This document shows, in pieces, positions 31,476 to 39,959 of a stretch of 39,959 bases of DNA. Both the position numbers and the translations under genes were made by a program. The stretch lies in contig DIST01000024.1 in NCBI GenBank assembly GCA_002421645.1, positions 1 to 39,959 on the forward strand. Reading direction: 5' to 3'. Source of the DNA: Flavobacterium sp. UBA6203 (lineage in GTDB: Bacteria > Bacteroidota > Bacteroidia > Flavobacteriales > Flavobacteriaceae). The number at the start of each line of letters is the position of its first letter. Positions within the stretch are counted from its first letter, which is position 1. The notes below the pieces were generated by a model. It saw nothing but the letters and a program-made list of their open reading frames with translations, was not told the origin of the DNA and ran no database searches.

Positions 31476-32294
31476 TTAATATTGTTCTGATGCGTTTGGA
31501 AAGTCTTTCGATTTTACATCATCAACGTATTGCCCAATTGCCGCTGTCATTTCTTCATACAAGTTCATGTATCGTCTTAAAAATCTTGGACTAAATTCAT
31601 GAGTCATACCAATCATGTCATGTAAAACTAATACTTGACCATCAACACCTGCACCTGCACCAATACCAATAACCGGAATTGAAATACTTTGTGCCACTTT
31701 TTCTGCTAAATGAGCAGGTATTTTTTCAAGAACAATAGCAAAACATCCTAATCGCTCTAACATTTTAGCATCTTCGATTAGTTTTTCAGCTTCAGCTTCT
31801 TCTTTTGCTCTTACGGTATATGTTCCAAATTTATAAATAGATTGTGGAGTTAAACCTAAATGTCCCATTACAGGAATTCCAGCATTTAAAATTTTCTTGA
31901 TAGAATCTTTAATTTCGCTTCCACCTTCTAGTTTTACGGCATGTCCGCCACTTTCTTTCATAATACGAATGGCAGAACGCAATGCTTCTTTTGGATCAGA
32001 TTGGTAACTTCCAAAAGGTAAATCTACCACAACTAAAGCTCGTTCACAAGCTCTAACTACACTAGAAGCGTGATAAATCATCTGATCTAGCGTAATTGGA
32101 AGGGTAGTTTCATGCCCGGCCATTACATTACTTGCAGAATCACCAACTAAAATTACATCAACACCAGAACTATCAACAATTTTAGCCATTGTGTAATCAT
32201 AAGCTGTTAACATGGAGATTTTTTCTCCATTTTCTTTCATCTCAATTAGGGTTCTTGTAGTAATTCTTTTGTAATCTTTCTTAGCTACTGACAT
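31476..32294 (-). CDS. panB: 3-Methyl-2-oxobutanoate hydroxymethyltransferase
   Basis: Transfers a hydroxymethyl group from methylene-tetrahydrofolate to ketovaline, the first step to pantothenate and coenzyme A. The 272-residue protein has the TIM-barrel signatures of Pan[15 protein letters not shown] near 28-41, [19 protein letters not shown] near 48-66 with metal-binding Asp, VKLEGG near 119-124, GHLGLTPQS near 143-151, and [18 protein letters not shown] near 203-220. Length is normal. It heads the panB - rluA - barrel transcript; a -7 box lies about 25 bases upstream. Confidence 0.95.
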   Translation of the reverse strand: MSVAKKDYKRITTRTLIEMKENGEKISMLTAYDYTMAKIVDSSGVDVILVGDSASNVMAGHETTLPITLDQMIYHASSVVRACERALVVVDLPFGSYQSDPKEALRSAIRIMKESGGHAVKLEGGSEIKDSIKKILNAGIPVMGHLGLTPQSIYKFGTYTVRAKEEAEAEKLIEDAKMLERLGCFAIVLEKIPAHLAEKVAQSISIPVIGIGAGAGVDGQVLVLHDMIGMTHEFSPRFLRRYMNLYEEMTAAIGQYVDDVKSKDFPNASEQY

Positions 32295-32317
32295 GTTTTT
32301 TTATTGTATTTGAAACA

Positions 32318-32325
32318 CAAAGGTA
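32318..32325 (-). promoter_or_regulatory. Promoter -7 box of panB
   Basis: TACCTTTG on the minus strand (32325-32318) fits TAnnTTTG, 24 bases before the ATG; no clear -33 box. Confidence 0.45.
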
Positions 32326-32429
32326 ATAAATGTTATTTTCTTTTTTAGAATGATGAAAAATATTTATCAAATATTAAATTAATGTTAAATTAATGTTTTA
32401 ATTTAGTGCCGTTTTAAAATGATGCTAAA

Positions 32430-33716
32430 ATGATATCTATATTACTAGCTGTTTCAATTCTAGGATACTTGTCCGTTATTCTAGAATCTCCAATTAGAAT
32501 TAACAAAACAATTACAGCTTTACTTACTGGAACTATTTGTTGGGTAGTTATTGCGATATTCAGCCACGATGACCAACATTTAGTTACCGAAAAATTGATG
32601 GAATATTTTGGTGAGATTTCTGGCTTGTTGATTTTTCTTATGGGAGCCATGACAATCGTTGAATTAATTGATATTCATAAGGGCTTTACTGTTATTACTA
32701 GAAGGATTAGAACTACATCAGTTTTAAGATTATTATGGATAGTTGCATTTGTAACTTTTATTTTATCTGCTTTATTAGATAACTTGGCAACAGCAATAAT
32801 TATGGTAACTCTTTTAAGAAAGTTAATGCCAAAAGGCGAAATCAGAATGGTGTTGACGGGTATTGTAGTAATTGCAGCTAATGCAGGAGGAGCTTTTAGT
32901 CCGATTGGAGACGTAACTACTACTTTATTGTGGATTGGCGGACAAGTAAGTTCTTTTGGAATTGTAAAAGCTTTGATATTACCTTCTATTATGGTGCTAT
33001 TAGTACCTGTATTAATTGCTAGTTTTAGATTGAAAGGTTTTGCTGTTTTAAGAGCACAAGTTTCAATGGCTCAAGTACGTCAGGAAGAAAAAATGCGAGG
33101 CAGTATGAGCGTATTTATTGCGGGTGTAGTTGGTTTAGTAATGGTTCCAGTAATCAAAACGTTAACAGGATTGCCACCATTCATAGGTGTTTTGATTTCA
33201 TTATCGATGGTTTCTTTAGTTTCAATAATGTATCATAGAAAAAAGACACAAGAAGAAAAAGATAAGTTTTCAGTGGCTTATGCCTTAACTAAAGTAGATG
33301 TAAGTTCTATTTTGTATTTTATGGGAATTTTATTAATGGTTTTTGCTTTACAAGAAGTTGGAGTTTTAAAAGAAATGGCTAATTTTTTAATCACAAACCT
33401 ACCTAATACAGATTCTATGATTGTAGCAATTGGAGTTCTATCATCCATTGTAGATAATGGAAGTTTAGTAGCTGCAACTCAAGGAATGTTCTCATTAGCA
33501 GATTATCCAATGGATCATTCTTTATGGGAATTTATAGCATTATGTGCTGGTACTGGGGGAAGTATGCTAGTAATTGGTTCTGCTGCTGGAATAGCTGTAA
33601 TGGAAAAAGAAAAAATCACTTTCATGTGGTATTTGAAAAAGATAACACCTTTAGCAGTAGCGGGTTATATTGCAGGAATTGTAACATATTTAGTGCAAGT
33701 ACTACTAATGCATTAA
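32430..33716 (+). CDS. nhaD: NhaD-family Na+/H+ antiporter
   Basis: An inner-membrane sodium-proton exchanger of 428 residues with about ten to twelve hydrophobic segments. DNLATAIIMVTLLRKLMPKG near 115-134 and SSIVDNGSLVAATQGMFSL near 341-359, each with a conserved Asp-Asn, together with AANAGGAFSPIGDVTTTLLW near 153-172, are typical of NhaD. It starts at ATG 32430; an upstream ATG at 32422 meets a stop after three codons. It leads a three-gene plus-strand run with a SnoaL-like protein and an outer-membrane barrel. With the separate NhaC, two sodium antiporters suggest growth in saline or alkaline water. Confidence 0.92.
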   Translation: MISILLAVSILGYLSVILESPIRINKTITALLTGTICWVVIAIFSHDDQHLVTEKLMEYFGEISGLLIFLMGAMTIVELIDIHKGFTVITRRIRTTSVLRLLWIVAFVTFILSALLDNLATAIIMVTLLRKLMPKGEIRMVLTGIVVIAANAGGAFSPIGDVTTTLLWIGGQVSSFGIVKALILPSIMVLLVPVLIASFRLKGFAVLRAQVSMAQVRQEEKMRGSMSVFIAGVVGLVMVPVIKTLTGLPPFIGVLISLSMVSLVSIMYHRKKTQEEKDKFSVAYALTKVDVSSILYFMGILLMVFALQEVGVLKEMANFLITNLPNTDSMIVAIGVLSSIVDNGSLVAATQGMFSLADYPMDHSLWEFIALCAGTGGSMLVIGSAAGIAVMEKEKITFMWYLKKITPLAVAGYIAGIVTYLVQVLLMH

Positions 33717-33726
33717 AACAATTATT

Positions 33727-34161
33727 ATGAAACAATTATTTCTTGTATTTCTTTTTAGTATATCTAGCTCAATTTTTTCACAAGAAAATAGTCCAAAAAA
33801 AGTTGTTGATGATTTTTTTACTGCTTTTCATGCTAAAGACACTTCTGCTTTAAAACAACTATGTCATCCTGATATAGTTATGCGAACTATTGCGAATACA
33901 AAAGAAGGAAATAAACTTAAAGATGAAAAATTTGATGAGTTTTTAAATTCAATTGCTACTATTCCAACTAATTTAAAATTTCTAGAAAAACTATTAGATT
34001 ATAAAATAGAAATAGACGGGAATTTAGCTCATGTTTGGACACCTTATGAGTTTTATGTAAATGATAAGTTAAGTCACATTGGAGCAAATGCATTTACTTT
34101 ATTTAATGATAATGGAAAGTGGCAAATCATCCATTTGATTGATACCAGAAGAAAGAAGTAA
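33727..34161 (+). CDS. Exported SnoaL/NTF2-like protein
   Basis: A 144-residue protein with a signal peptide (LVFLFSISSSIFSQ) followed by one NTF2-like cone fold. PKKVVDDFFTAFHAKDTSALKQL near residues 24-46 and the closing NGKWQIIHLIDTRRKK are typical of SnoaL/DUF4440-type domains. Such domains bind small ligands or act as simple catalysts; this one cannot be assigned. The stop codon overlaps the ATG of the barrel gene by one base (TAATG), and the gene lies ten bases after nhaD, so all three are likely co-expressed. A periplasmic location is predicted. Confidence 0.82.
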   Translation: MKQLFLVFLFSISSSIFSQENSPKKVVDDFFTAFHAKDTSALKQLCHPDIVMRTIANTKEGNKLKDEKFDEFLNSIATIPTNLKFLEKLLDYKIEIDGNLAHVWTPYEFYVNDKLSHIGANAFTLFNDNGKWQIIHLIDTRRKK

Positions 34162-35210
34162 TGAAACACATTTGGCTGTATAGTGTACTGATTTTATCCT
34201 TTTTAGGAAATGCTCAAGAAAAAGATTCCTTAAAAATTAAAATCTCTGGTTTTTTAGAAACGTATTATGCGTACGATTTTAGTAATCCAACAACGGATGC
34301 TAAACTTCCATTTATGTATAATTACAACCGTCACAATGAGTTTAATGTGAATAATGGATTAATTCGTACTCAATTACAATACGGAAATGCTTATGCTTCA
34401 ATTGCTATTCATGCAGGAACGTATGTTGACGATAATTACGCTTCGGAAGACATTAAATTAGTAAGCGAAGCTTATGTAGGATTGTATTTGAATGAGACCA
34501 AAAAATCGTCTATTGAAGTCGGAATCATGCCAAGTTACATCGGATTTGAATCGGCAACAACGGCTACCAATTTGACTCTAACACGTTCTATTTTAGCGGA
34601 AAATTCGCCTTATTTTATGACGGGAATCAAGTATAATTACAAACCAAATGACAAATGGAGTTTTTCGGGATTGGTAACTAATGGTTGGCAACGTATTAAC
34701 AAACCACAAAAAGACGTTGCTCCGGCTTTAGGAACTCAAATTATATACAAACCTTCTGAAAAATCCACATTGAATTGGAGTACTTTTATTGGAAAAGAAT
34801 TCTATGGAACCGAATTAGGAATGCGTTATTTCAGTAATTTATATTGGGATAATCAATGGAATTCAAAATGGCGTACCATTTTAGGGTTTGATTTCGGAAT
34901 TCAAGACAGTTCTTCTCTAAACGATAAACATTTGTATTGGATGAGTCCCGTTTTGATTGCACAATATTCGATAAATCCGAAATGGCAAACAGCTGTTCGA
35001 GTAGAATATTATCAAGATGAAAACAATTTAATAATTGCTACTACTGATGCCTTCAAAACCTCTGGAGCTTCCTTAAACTTTGATTATTTGCCTAATTCAA
35101 AAGTAAAATTAAGAACCGAAGCACGATATTTCGATTCTAAAGAAGCTATTTTCTTCGATAATAAATCCAATAACTTTTTTGTTACTACAAGTTTAAGTTT
35201 TGAGTTTTAA
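34161..35210 (+). CDS. Outer-membrane beta-barrel porin (OmpL/BBP2-like)
   Basis: A 349-residue outer-membrane protein: signal peptide (SVLILSFLGNAQ) then a barrel of many short amphipathic strands ending in Phe (SLSFEF). The start of the mature part, KIKISGFLETYYAYDFSNP, and the segment GLIRTQLQYGNAYASIAIHAG are characteristic of the putative beta-barrel porin-2 family. It probably lets small solutes pass. Translation is coupled to the SnoaL-like gene by the TAATG overlap. Its 3' end overlaps the convergent DUF2809 gene by 26 bases. Confidence 0.82.
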   Translation: MKHIWLYSVLILSFLGNAQEKDSLKIKISGFLETYYAYDFSNPTTDAKLPFMYNYNRHNEFNVNNGLIRTQLQYGNAYASIAIHAGTYVDDNYASEDIKLVSEAYVGLYLNETKKSSIEVGIMPSYIGFESATTATNLTLTRSILAENSPYFMTGIKYNYKPNDKWSFSGLVTNGWQRINKPQKDVAPALGTQIIYKPSEKSTLNWSTFIGKEFYGTELGMRYFSNLYWDNQWNSKWRTILGFDFGIQDSSSLNDKHLYWMSPVLIAQYSINPKWQTAVRVEYYQDENNLIIATTDAFKTSGASLNFDYLPNSKVKLRTEARYFDSKEAIFFDNKSNNFFVTTSLSFEF

Positions 35211-35565
35211 TAAGTTTCTTATCTATTAGAAAAGCCATCAAAGTTCCTATTATATAGCAAAGTAAATCCAACCAGAGAAAACCTTCGCCCAAAATGTAAT
35301 GACCTAAAGTGGTTTTTCTAATAGCTATTAACCAATCGATTTGAACCAATTGCAAGATTTCAATAATAAAGCAAAAAAGTAAACTCATTAGGAGCGAAGT
35401 TGACTTTCTCGAATCCATAATTAAAAATCGAAATCCGAAATATATCAAAACTGCATACAAAATATCACCAAAAAATAATGGAATACCTGATATTTTCCTT
35501 GAAAGTATTCCAAGAATTAAAACCAATAAAATTAGTATAAAATAATTTAGACGATTGCTTTTCAT
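35185..35565 (-). CDS. DUF2809 family small membrane protein
   Basis: A 126-residue protein with four hydrophobic segments and the family signature ILGILSRKISGIPLFFGDILYAVLIYFGF in its first half. Function unknown; the family is found widely in Bacteroidota and Firmicutes. ATG at 35565 is preferred to a TTG two codons upstream because it overlaps the sdaA stop as TAATG, a typical coupled arrangement. The 3' end overlaps the last 26 bases of the convergent barrel gene, so no room is left for a separate terminator between them. Confidence 0.82.
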   Translation of the reverse strand: MKSNRLNYFILILLVLILGILSRKISGIPLFFGDILYAVLIYFGFRFLIMDSRKSTSLLMSLLFCFIIEILQLVQIDWLIAIRKTTLGHYILGEGFLWLDLLCYIIGTLMAFLIDKKLIKTQNLNL

Positions 35566-36980
35566 TAACAATCTGCTAATCCAACCGCTACAGCTAAACC
35601 GCCTTCTGAAGTTTCTTTGTATTTGGTATTCATGTCTTTAGCCGTTTCCCACATCGTGTTGATTACTTTGTCTAATGGTACTTTAGCATGTAAAGCATCT
35701 GTTTCTAAAGCTAATTCTGCTGCGTTGATGGCTTTAATTGCACCCATTGTATTTCTTTCAATACATGGAACTTGGACTAAACCTCCAATCGGGTCACATG
35801 TCAATCCCAAGTGATGTTCCATTGCAATTTCGGCTGCCATGGTAACCTGAGCAGGAGTTCCACCCATCAATTCACATAAAGCTGCTGCTGCCATAGCGCT
35901 AGAAACACCAATTTCCGCCTGACAACCACCCATAGCTGCTGAAATAGTAGCTCCTTTTTTGAAGATAGAGCCAATTTCGCCTGCTACCATTAAAAATTGT
36001 TTGATTTCTTTTTCGCCCGCTTCGTGATTTTCGATTACCAAATAATACATTAGAACGGCTGGAATTACTCCCGCACTTCCGTTGGTAGGAGCTGTAACTA
36101 CACGACCTAATGAAGCATTTACTTCATTTACTGCCAATGCAAAACAACTTACCCATTTTAAAATCTGACGGAATTTAACTTCGGTTTGTCTGATGATTTG
36201 CAACCACGAATACGGATCTTCATAAGGTAAAACCCCAATTAAATTTTTATGCATGTCATATGCTCTTCGCTTTACATTTAATCCACCAGGAAGAATACCT
36301 TCTGAATGACAACCAATGTACATGCATTCTAACATGGTATCCCAAATGCGAAGTAATTCATTGTGAATTTCTTCTTCGTTTCGCATGGTCTTTTCGTTTT
36401 CGTAAACGATTTCAGATATTTTCTTGTTTTCTGAAGCGCAAAATGCTAAAAGTTCATCAGCTTTTTCAATTGGAAAAGGAAAAGTATGTAAAATTTCTTC
36501 TTTGTGATGGTCTTCTTTTTCTTTTACAACAAATCCGCCACCAATCGAATAATAGGTTTCCGAATAAGTCTCGGTATCGGTTTTGGCTGTAAAAGTTAAT
36601 CCGTTGGCATGAAAAGGTAAAAAGTTTCGGTTGAAAACAATATCGGTTTCAAAACAAAACGGAATTAAAATTTCATTTCCTAAGAAAATTTCTTTCTTGT
36701 TTTTGATGGCAGAAATAATCACATCAATACTTTCCACAGGAATATATTCTGGATCAGCACCGCTTAAACCAAGCATTACGGCTAAATCTGTTGCGTGCCC
36801 TTTTCCAGTTAATGATAAGGAACCATATAAATCTACTTTGACACCAATTATGTTATCAATTAGATTGCGATTGCGCAATTCTTTTAAAAATTGTTCGGCA
36901 GCACGCCATGGTCCAAGAGTGTGAGAACTTGAAGGTCCAACACCAATCTTTAACATATCAAAAACAGAAATACATTCCAT
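35565..36980 (-). CDS. sdaA: L-serine ammonia-lyase (iron-sulfur type, fused alpha and beta parts)
   Basis: Converts L-serine to pyruvate and ammonia. The 471-residue chain joins the beta-type N-terminus ([20 protein letters not shown], residues 5-24) and the alpha-type C-terminus as in Escherichia coli SdaA. Cluster-binding cysteines are in [57 protein letters not shown] near 300-314 is also typical. The frame is open further upstream, but ATG at 36980 (MECISVFDM) gives the normal start. A TTG-N21-TATCTTTG promoter lies just upstream. DUF2809 is coupled downstream. Confidence 0.94.
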   Translation of the reverse strand: MECISVFDMLKIGVGPSSSHTLGPWRAAEQFLKELRNRNLIDNIIGVKVDLYGSLSLTGKGHATDLAVMLGLSGADPEYIPVESIDVIISAIKNKKEIFLGNEILIPFCFETDIVFNRNFLPFHANGLTFTAKTDTETYSETYYSIGGGFVVKEKEDHHKEEILHTFPFPIEKADELLAFCASENKKISEIVYENEKTMRNEEEIHNELLRIWDTMLECMYIGCHSEGILPGGLNVKRRAYDMHKNLIGVLPYEDPYSWLQIIRQTEVKFRQILKWVSCFALAVNEVNASLGRVVTAPTNGSAGVIPAVLMYYLVIENHEAGEKEIKQFLMVAGEIGSIFKKGATISAAMGGCQAEIGVSSAMAAAALCELMGGTPAQVTMAAEIAMEHHLGLTCDPIGGLVQVPCIERNTMGAIKAINAAELALETDALHAKVPLDKVINTMWETAKDMNTKYKETSEGGLAVAVGLADC

Positions 36981-36999
36981 AAATAGTTCTTTAGTATAG

Positions 37000-37031
37000 C
37001 AAAGATAGTTTTTAAAATTGAAATTACGCAA
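37000..37031 (-). promoter_or_regulatory. Promoter of sdaA
   Basis: On the minus strand TTG (37031-37029), a 21-base spacer and TATCTTTG (37007-37000) fit the Bacteroidota pattern. The leader would be only about 12 bases. Confidence 0.55.
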
Positions 37032-37128
37032 CACGTGAAACGGTTCAATTATCATAAATCTTTTAAATTAATAACATAAAATTGGGATTTGATTTCCGTC
37101 TTTTTTAGTTCTTTTGCAAAAAAAAATA

Positions 37129-38028
37129 ATGCCAATAAATAAGTATTTTTTAGCTGCACTATCTGCCTTTATTATTTGGGGATTTTTCAGCTTGGCTTTG
37201 AAGCCTTTAACCGATTATGCTTCGTTAGATATTTTATTCTTCCGAGTTTTTATTGCTACGGCTTTCTTATTGGGAATTAATTTATTTTTTAGGAAATCAG
37301 TTGTTGTTGAAGCGAAGAAAACCTTCAAAGAACTTTCAAAGAAAAAACAAAAATCAGCTGTAATCATGACGATTGTTGGCGGACTTTTGCTAGTATTGAA
37401 CTGGTTTTTGTTCATTTATGCGGTGAATCATGTGAGTTTACAATCGGCTTCGTTTGCTTATATAATTTGCCCCATTCTAACTACGGTTTTAGCTTTCATA
37501 TTATTAAAAGAAAGAATCGATGTTTGGCAATGGATTGCAGTAGGATTGTGCGTAATTAGTTGTATAATTTTATCTTATGGAAATTTCAAAGATTTAATTT
37601 ACAGTGTAATCATCGCATTAAGTTTCGGTTTTTATCTAGTTTCCCAAAGAAAGAATAGTGATTTTGATAAATTCTTGATATTAACTGTTCAAATGGTAAT
37701 TTCTTCAGCTATTTTATTACCGTTTTATCCTAATTATGGTGGAGCAGTTCCAACTGAATTTTTGTTTTATTCATTACTTTTAATCATTGTAATTGTCTTC
37801 ACGATTATTCCTTTATTCCTTAACTTATATGCTTTAAAAGGATTAAATTCGTCAACTGTTGGGATTTTAATGTACACAAATCCTTTGATTCATTTCTTTT
37901 TAGCGATATTTTATTTTAAAGAATCGGTTTCGGTTGCCCAAATTGTTTCTTATTCCTTGATTTTGATTTCTATTGTGGTTTTTAATGTCGCTAATTTTAA
38001 AAATCTAAGACAGAATAGAGTGAAATAA
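37129..38028 (+). CDS. EamA/DMT-family transporter, RarD-like
   Basis: An inner-membrane protein of 299 residues with ten hydrophobic segments in two EamA repeats (about residues 3-140 and 150-290). The opening KYFLAALSAFIIWGFFSLALKPL and the segment LLKERIDVWQWIAVGLCVIS at the end of the first repeat match the RarD branch, which takes its name from chloramphenicol sensitivity; the natural substrate of RarD is unsettled. A TTG is in frame five codons upstream, but ATG at 37129 is preferred. Transcribed divergently from sdaA. Confidence 0.82.
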   Translation: MPINKYFLAALSAFIIWGFFSLALKPLTDYASLDILFFRVFIATAFLLGINLFFRKSVVVEAKKTFKELSKKKQKSAVIMTIVGGLLLVLNWFLFIYAVNHVSLQSASFAYIICPILTTVLAFILLKERIDVWQWIAVGLCVISCIILSYGNFKDLIYSVIIALSFGFYLVSQRKNSDFDKFLILTVQMVISSAILLPFYPNYGGAVPTEFLFYSLLLIIVIVFTIIPLFLNLYALKGLNSSTVGILMYTNPLIHFFLAIFYFKESVSVAQIVSYSLILISIVVFNVANFKNLRQNRVK

Positions 38029-38044
38029 TCACATCAAAACGACA

Positions 38045-38122
38045 TTTTGTCAGTTTTTTTTACCTGACAAAAGCTATTTTCTGTCAATTTTCCTTATTTT
38101 TTGTAATGGCACAATCATTGAA
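38045..38122 (+). promoter_or_regulatory. Sigma-54-type promoter with upstream inverted repeats before dnaK
   Basis: TGGCAC (38107-38112), five bases and TTGAA (38118-38122) give the exact 12-base GG-to-G spacing of the sigma-54 -24/-12 consensus TGGCAC-N5-TTGCW, with one change (C to A). Upstream, TTTTGTCAG (38045-38053) and CTGACAAAA (38064-38072) are perfect inverted repeats, and another CTGTCA lies at 38081-38086; they could bind an activator. The start would fall near 38133, 40 bases before the ATG. No CIRCE element is visible. Heat-shock control is inference. Confidence 0.5.
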
Positions 38123-38172
38123 TTAAAGTCATCGAGTTTAAAATTGAAATTTAAAATCTAACAAGTATAAAA

Positions 38173-39959
38173 ATGAGCAAAATTATTGGAATCGACTTAG
38201 GAACAACCAACTCATGTGTGGCTGTAATGGAAGGTGGAGAACCTGTTGTAATTGCAAACGCAGAAGGAAAAAGAACAACACCATCTGTAATTGCTTTTGT
38301 AGAAGGTGGAGAAATTAAAGTTGGAGATCCGGCAAAAAGACAAGCAGTAACTAACCCTACAAAAACGATTGCTTCGGTAAAACGTTTTATGGGTAACAAG
38401 TATACTGAAAGTGCAAAAGAAGCTTCAACAGTAGCTTACAAAGTGGTAAAAGGAGACAACGATACGCCTCGTGTTGATATCGATGGTCGTTTATACACAC
38501 CACAAGAATTGTCTGCAATGACACTTCAAAAAATGAAAAAAACAGCTGAAGATTATTTAGGTCATTCAGTTTCTGAAGCAGTTATTACTGTTCCAGCTTA
38601 TTTTAACGATGCGCAACGTCAAGCTACAAAAGAAGCGGGTGAAATTGCTGGTTTAAAAGTTATGCGTATTATCAATGAGCCAACAGCAGCAGCTTTAGCT
38701 TATGGATTAGACAAACAAGGTAAAGACCAAAAAATCGCAGTTTACGATTTAGGTGGAGGTACTTTTGATATTTCTATCTTAGAATTAGGAGACGGAGTTT
38801 TCGAAGTATTATCTACAAACGGAGATACACACTTAGGTGGAGATGATTTTGACCAAGTAATTATCGATTATCTTGTTGACACCTTTAAAAAGGAAAATGG
38901 AATTGACTTAAGTAAAGATAGAATGGCATTACAACGCTTAAAGGATGCTGCAGAAAAAGCGAAAAAGGATTTATCTGGTGTTTTAACAACAACCATCTCC
39001 TTACCGTTTATTACTGCAGATGCATCTGGTCCAAAGCATTTAGAAGTAAATCTTACTCGTGCAAAATTTGAAGAGCTAACAGCTCATTTAGTAGAAAGAA
39101 CAATGGAACCAACTCGTAAAGCATTAAAGGATTCAGGGCTTAACCCAAGCCAAATCAATAAGGTAGTTTTAGTTGGTGGATCTACTCGTATCCCTGCTGT
39201 TCAAGAGGCAATCAAGAAATTTACTGGTCAAGAACCACATAAAGGAGTAAATCCTGACGAAGTTGTTGCCTTAGGTGCAGCAATTCAAGCAGGGGTATTA
39301 ACTGGAGATGTTAAAGATGTCGTTCTTCTTGACGTAACACCATTATCCCTTGGAATCGAGACATTGGGTGGCGTGTTTACACGATTAATTGATCGTAACA
39401 CAACTATTCCTACAACTAAGTCACAAGTATTCTCAACAGCAGCAGATAACCAAACCTCTGTAGATATTCACGTACTACAAGGAGAAAGAGAAATGGCCGC
39501 TTATAATAAAACATTAGGCCGTTTCCAATTAACAGATATTCCATCAGCACCAAGAGGAATTCCACAAATTGAGGTTTCCTTTGATATTGACGCAAATGGT
39601 ATAGTTAATGTATCTGCAAAAGACTTAGGTACTGGCAAGAGCCACAAAATCACCATTACTGCTTCTAGCGGCTTAAGTGATGAAGAAATTGAAAAAATGG
39701 TTAAAGAAGCAGAAACAAACGCAGAAGACGATAAAAAGCGTCGTGAGGAAATTGAACTTCGTAACCAAGCAGATTCCATGATTTACTCTACTGAAAAGAC
39801 TTTAAAAGAGCTTGAAGGAAAAGTAGAGCAAGCAGAAATCGATAAAGCAAACGAAGCAAAAGATGAGCTAAAGAAAGCGTTAGAAGCAAATGATTCTGCA
39901 GCGATTAAAGAAAAGACAGAAAAGCTTACTGAAATCGTTCAGCAGCTATCTGTAAAGCT
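38173..39959 (+). CDS. dnaK: Chaperone DnaK, 3' end cut off; sequence looks chimeric (Bacteroidota front, Firmicute-like back)
   Basis: The Hsp70 chaperone, an ATP-driven holder of unfolded proteins. 595 codons are open to the window edge; the C-terminal lid end is missing. ATPase motifs [10 protein letters not shown] (4-13), [10 protein letters not shown] (191-202) and [10 protein letters not shown] near 335 and the substrate domain with [13 protein letters not shown] are intact. Residues 77-102 include the insert typical of Gram-negative DnaK. From about residues 217-233 on, the protein matches the Bacillus type ([41 protein letters not shown]). By hand count AAG codes 1 of 18 lysines before the switch and about 15 of 36 after; CTT, CTA and GAG also rise. 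The frame is unbroken. Either a chimeric assembly or real recombination. Confidence 0.9.
   Translation, partial: MSKIIGIDLGTTNSCVAVMEGGEPVVIANAEGKRTTPSVIAFVEGGEIKVGDPAKRQAVTNPTKTIASVKRFMGNKYTESAKEASTVAYKVVKGDNDTPRVDIDGRLYTPQELSAMTLQKMKKTAEDYLGHSVSEAVITVPAYFNDAQRQATKEAGEIAGLKVMRIINEPTAAALAYGLDKQGKDQKIAVYDLGGGTFDISILELGDGVFEVLSTNGDTHLGGDDFDQVIIDYLVDTFKKENGIDLSKDRMALQRLKDAAEKAKKDLSGVLTTTISLPFITADASGPKHLEVNLTRAKFEELTAHLVERTMEPTRKALKDSGLNPSQINKVVLVGGSTRIPAVQEAIKKFTGQEPHKGVNPDEVVALGAAIQAGVLTGDVKDVVLLDVTPLSLGIETLGGVFTRLIDRNTTIPTTKSQVFSTAADNQTSVDIHVLQGEREMAAYNKTLGRFQLTDIPSAPRGIPQIEVSFDIDANGIVNVSAKDLGTGKSHKITITASSGLSDEEIEKMVKEAETNAEDDKKRREEIELRNQADSMIYSTEKTLKELEGKVEQAEIDKANEAKDELKKALEANDSAAIKEKTEKLTEIVQQLSVK
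38822..38871. other. Composition and lineage switch point inside dnaK
   Basis: The switch lies in the codons for [16 protein letters not shown], a block nearly identical in DnaK of both phyla, so its exact place cannot be fixed. Left of it residues and codons look flavobacterial; right of it they look like Bacillales. A near-identical shared block is where an assembler, a multiple-displacement amplification chimera or homologous recombination would join two sequences. Confidence 0.65.

Noticed and set aside
36981..37055. Upstream extension of sdaA by 25 residues
   Set aside because: It overlaps the TTG/TATCTTTG promoter; MECISVFDM is the standard start.
38045..38072. TTTTGTCAG/CTGACAAAA as a terminator of the RarD-like gene
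   Set aside because: The stem is perfect, but the T-run is in the loop and not after the stem, and half-sites continue downstream toward the sigma-54-like box. A regulatory role is preferred, though a terminator role is not excluded.
38173..39959. dnaK as a frameshifted pseudogene
   Set aside because: The frame was followed codon by codon to the window end with no stop or shift; only lineage and codon use change.
1..39959. tRNA, rRNA, CRISPR arrays, insertion-sequence transposases, phage or plasmid genes
   Set aside because: None was found by reading; no regularly spaced direct repeats, no CCA-ending cloverleaf-like spacer and no transposase-like protein were seen.

Overview
The window looks like one contig from a member of the Flavobacteriaceae, probably Flavobacterium or a close relative (phylum Bacteroidota). 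The DNA is AT-rich. Promoters fit the Bacteroidota TTTG/TAnnTTTG pattern and Shine-Dalgarno sites are scarce. One secreted enzyme carries a type IX secretion (T9SS) sorting domain. Several genes belong to families typical of this group (DUF6428, DUF6952-like, ArsF/ArsG, PPC-T9SS lipase, outer-membrane barrels). Both ends cut through genes: a TlpA-like lipoprotein on the left and dnaK on the right. No tRNA, rRNA, CRISPR array, transposase or phage gene was seen, and no gene-free stretch exceeds 300 bases.

Layout. 1-2940: TlpA-like thioredoxin lipoprotein (minus, partial), divergent from rpsA (ribosomal protein S1). 2941-8843: a nine-gene arsenic island on the plus strand, arsR - DUF6428 - arsC - small thioredoxin - ArsP/DUF318-type permease - BudA-like lipoprotein - arsF-like lipoprotein - arsG-like permease - acr3. 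It has a promoter/operator and a 92-bp imperfect palindrome in its leader, and it ends at a strong hairpin. 8847-17271 (all minus): T9SS-exported lipase/esterase; peroxiredoxin - thioredoxin - DUF6952 operon; NhaC antiporter; S9 peptidase (DPP-IV type); Cys/Met-metabolism PLP enzyme. 17459-19415 (plus): Lrp/AsnC regulator, divergent from the PLP enzyme, then lipoamide dehydrogenase. 19489-21431 (minus): DoxX, an unknown secreted protein, a DUF4349 lipoprotein. 21616-27859 (plus): pabB - tilS - dsbD, then comM. 27866-32294 (minus): HMG-CoA synthase, an outer-membrane barrel, rluA-type pseudouridine synthase and panB. 32430-35210 (plus): nhaD - SnoaL-like protein - outer-membrane barrel. 35185-36980 (minus): sdaA - DUF2809. 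37129-38028 (plus): RarD-like EamA transporter. 38173-end (plus): dnaK.

How the genes work together. The arsenic island couples cytoplasmic arsenate reduction (ArsC with a neighbouring thioredoxin) and arsenite export (Acr3) to an envelope module made of two lipoproteins and two permeases. The ArsF/ArsG pair resembles the arsEFG system known for aromatic arsenicals. The BudA-like lipoprotein keeps a three-histidine metal site but, as far as I can align it from memory, lacks other catalytic parts of acetolactate decarboxylase. It is the best candidate here for an undescribed function.

The strongest anomaly is dnaK. Its first ~220-230 codons are Bacteroidota-like, including the insert typical of Gram-negative DnaK. 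From about 38,822-38,871 to the contig end the reading frame continues without a break, but protein and codon usage become Bacillus-like. This is either a chimeric assembly join at a conserved block or a real inter-phylum recombination. It should be resolved before the right end is used. The dnaK promoter region also shows a well-spaced sigma-54-type -24/-12 element with upstream inverted repeats.
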